A stretch of 64,000 nt of DNA from Lichenicola cladoniae (GTDB lineage Bacteria > Pseudomonadota > Alphaproteobacteria > Acetobacterales > Acetobacteraceae): the NCBI RefSeq assembly GCF_013201075.1, contig NZ_CP053708.1, forward strand, positions 4,407,501-4,471,500, read 5' to 3'. Of this stretch, positions 63,479 to 64,000 are shown in pieces (position 1 is the stretch's first letter; the number at the start of each line of letters is the position of its first letter). The notes beneath the pieces are model-generated. The model made no database searches. It had not been told where the DNA came from and saw nothing but the letters and a program-made list of their open reading frames with translations. Made by a program: the position numbers and the translations under genes.

Positions 63479-64000
63479 ATGACCAAACAGACCGTTCTGA
63501 TCACCGGCGCACTGGCCGGGATCGGCCGCGCCACCGCGCTCGCCTTCGCACGTGACGGTGCACGTCTGGTGGTGTCCGGCCGCCGCGAAGAGGCCGGGCA
63601 CGCACTGGCGTCTGAACTTCGCGACCTCGGTGTCGAGGCAGAGTTCATCCGCGCCGACGTCCGTCACGAGGACGATGTGCGCAAGCTGGTCGACCAGACC
63701 GTTGCCCGCTTCGGTCGTCTCGACGTGGCGGTAAACAATGCCGGCACCGAAGGCGTGCCTGGTCCGGTGGTTGATCAGACCGCGGAAAGCTACCACGCAA
63801 CGTTCGACACCAATGTCCTGGGCGTGCTGCTCAGCATGAAGCACCAGTTGCGCATCATGCAGCCGCAGGGCAGCGGCAATATCGTCAACCTGTCCTCGGT
63901 CACCGGCAAGGCCGGCTTCGCGAACGCCTCGGTCTATACCGCAAGCAAGCACGCGGTCGAAGGCCTGACCAGGTCGGCGGCACTCGAGGCAGCCGCGTTC
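63479..64000 (+). CDS. Short-chain dehydrogenase/reductase (cut by window end)
   Basis: The first 174 codons of an SDR; the rest lies outside the window. The cofactor loop VLITGALAGIGRATALAFA, the NNAG motif (VAVNNAGTEGVPG), the catalytic serine in VNLSSVTGKAG and the Y-x3-K pair in YTASKHAVEGL are all present. ALVVSGRREE after the second strand suggests NADP use. AAGGA lies nine bases before the ATG. The position behind the TetR gene and its palindrome indicates ligand-induced expression, possibly for an aldehyde, quinone or similar compound. Confidence 0.88.
   Translation, partial: MTKQTVLITGALAGIGRATALAFARDGARLVVSGRREEAGHALASELRDLGVEAEFIRADVRHEDDVRKLVDQTVARFGRLDVAVNNAGTEGVPGPVVDQTAESYHATFDTNVLGVLLSMKHQLRIMQPQGSGNIVNLSSVTGKAGFANASVYTASKHAVEGLTRSAALEAAAF

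Overview
The window is very GC-rich and densely coded, and it reads as the chromosome of an alphaproteobacterium, most likely of the Acetobacteraceae or a close relative. The support is the split F0 operon (atpI-B-E-F'-F with no F1 genes beside it), a tandem glycine riboswitch ahead of glyA, a TPP riboswitch ahead of a TonB-dependent receptor, a consensus-type ParB-binding parS site, and two copies of a double-hairpin intergenic repeat of a style common in that family. The family assignment is an inference. I saw no rRNA, tRNA, CRISPR array, insertion sequence or prophage gene.

Layout. 0-5 kb: CBS-domain protein, two transporters (MFS, OPT) and a luciferase-like oxidoreductase. 5-11 kb: a thiamine-linked uptake operon (TPP riboswitch, TonB receptor, THI5/NMT1-type binding protein, with parS in the first codons of the last gene), preceded by a secreted prolyl oligopeptidase. 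11-16 kb: small conserved genes (DoxX, VOC, DUF3574 lipoprotein, MOSC) and an unusual membrane protein carrying an Mrr-like nuclease domain. 16-28 kb: a surface-polysaccharide region with a GT-C-like membrane protein, three family-4 glycosyltransferases, two multidomain methyltransferases, a WcbI-like protein, an ArnT-type transferase and a GT2. 28-31 kb: the F0 part of ATP synthase. 31-36 kb: Tat-exported DyP peroxidase, secreted beta-propeller and OprB porin. 36-42 kb: gcvP, gcvT and glyA under a tandem glycine riboswitch, without gcvH. 42-46.4 kb: lipid A-type acyltransferase, MFS exporter, cyclopropane fatty acid synthase and an SDR.

46.5-60.7 kb: a type II secretion locus (gspH; gspI, J; gspL, M, C/N-like, D, K). 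It is interrupted by a galactofuranose module (GlfT2-like transferase and UDP-galactopyranose mutase) and an M16 peptidase. GspE, F, G and O are not in the window. 60.7-64 kb: GDP-mannose dehydratase and a GDP-6-deoxymannose reductase-like enzyme (GDP-rhamnose type), then a TetR regulator with two matching operator-like palindromes and an SDR cut by the window end.

Taken together, the window is mostly about the cell envelope: polysaccharide assembly with several activated sugars (Galf, GDP-6-deoxyhexose), lipid modification, outer-membrane uptake (TonB receptor, porin) and protein secretion. Embedded in it are core energy and one-carbon genes under classic riboswitch or simple promoter control. 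The points most worth following up are the parS site, the TPP-controlled receptor/binding-protein pair, the missing canonical start codon of gspK, the signal-peptide/TM/Mrr-like fusion, and the Galf module inside the secretion locus.
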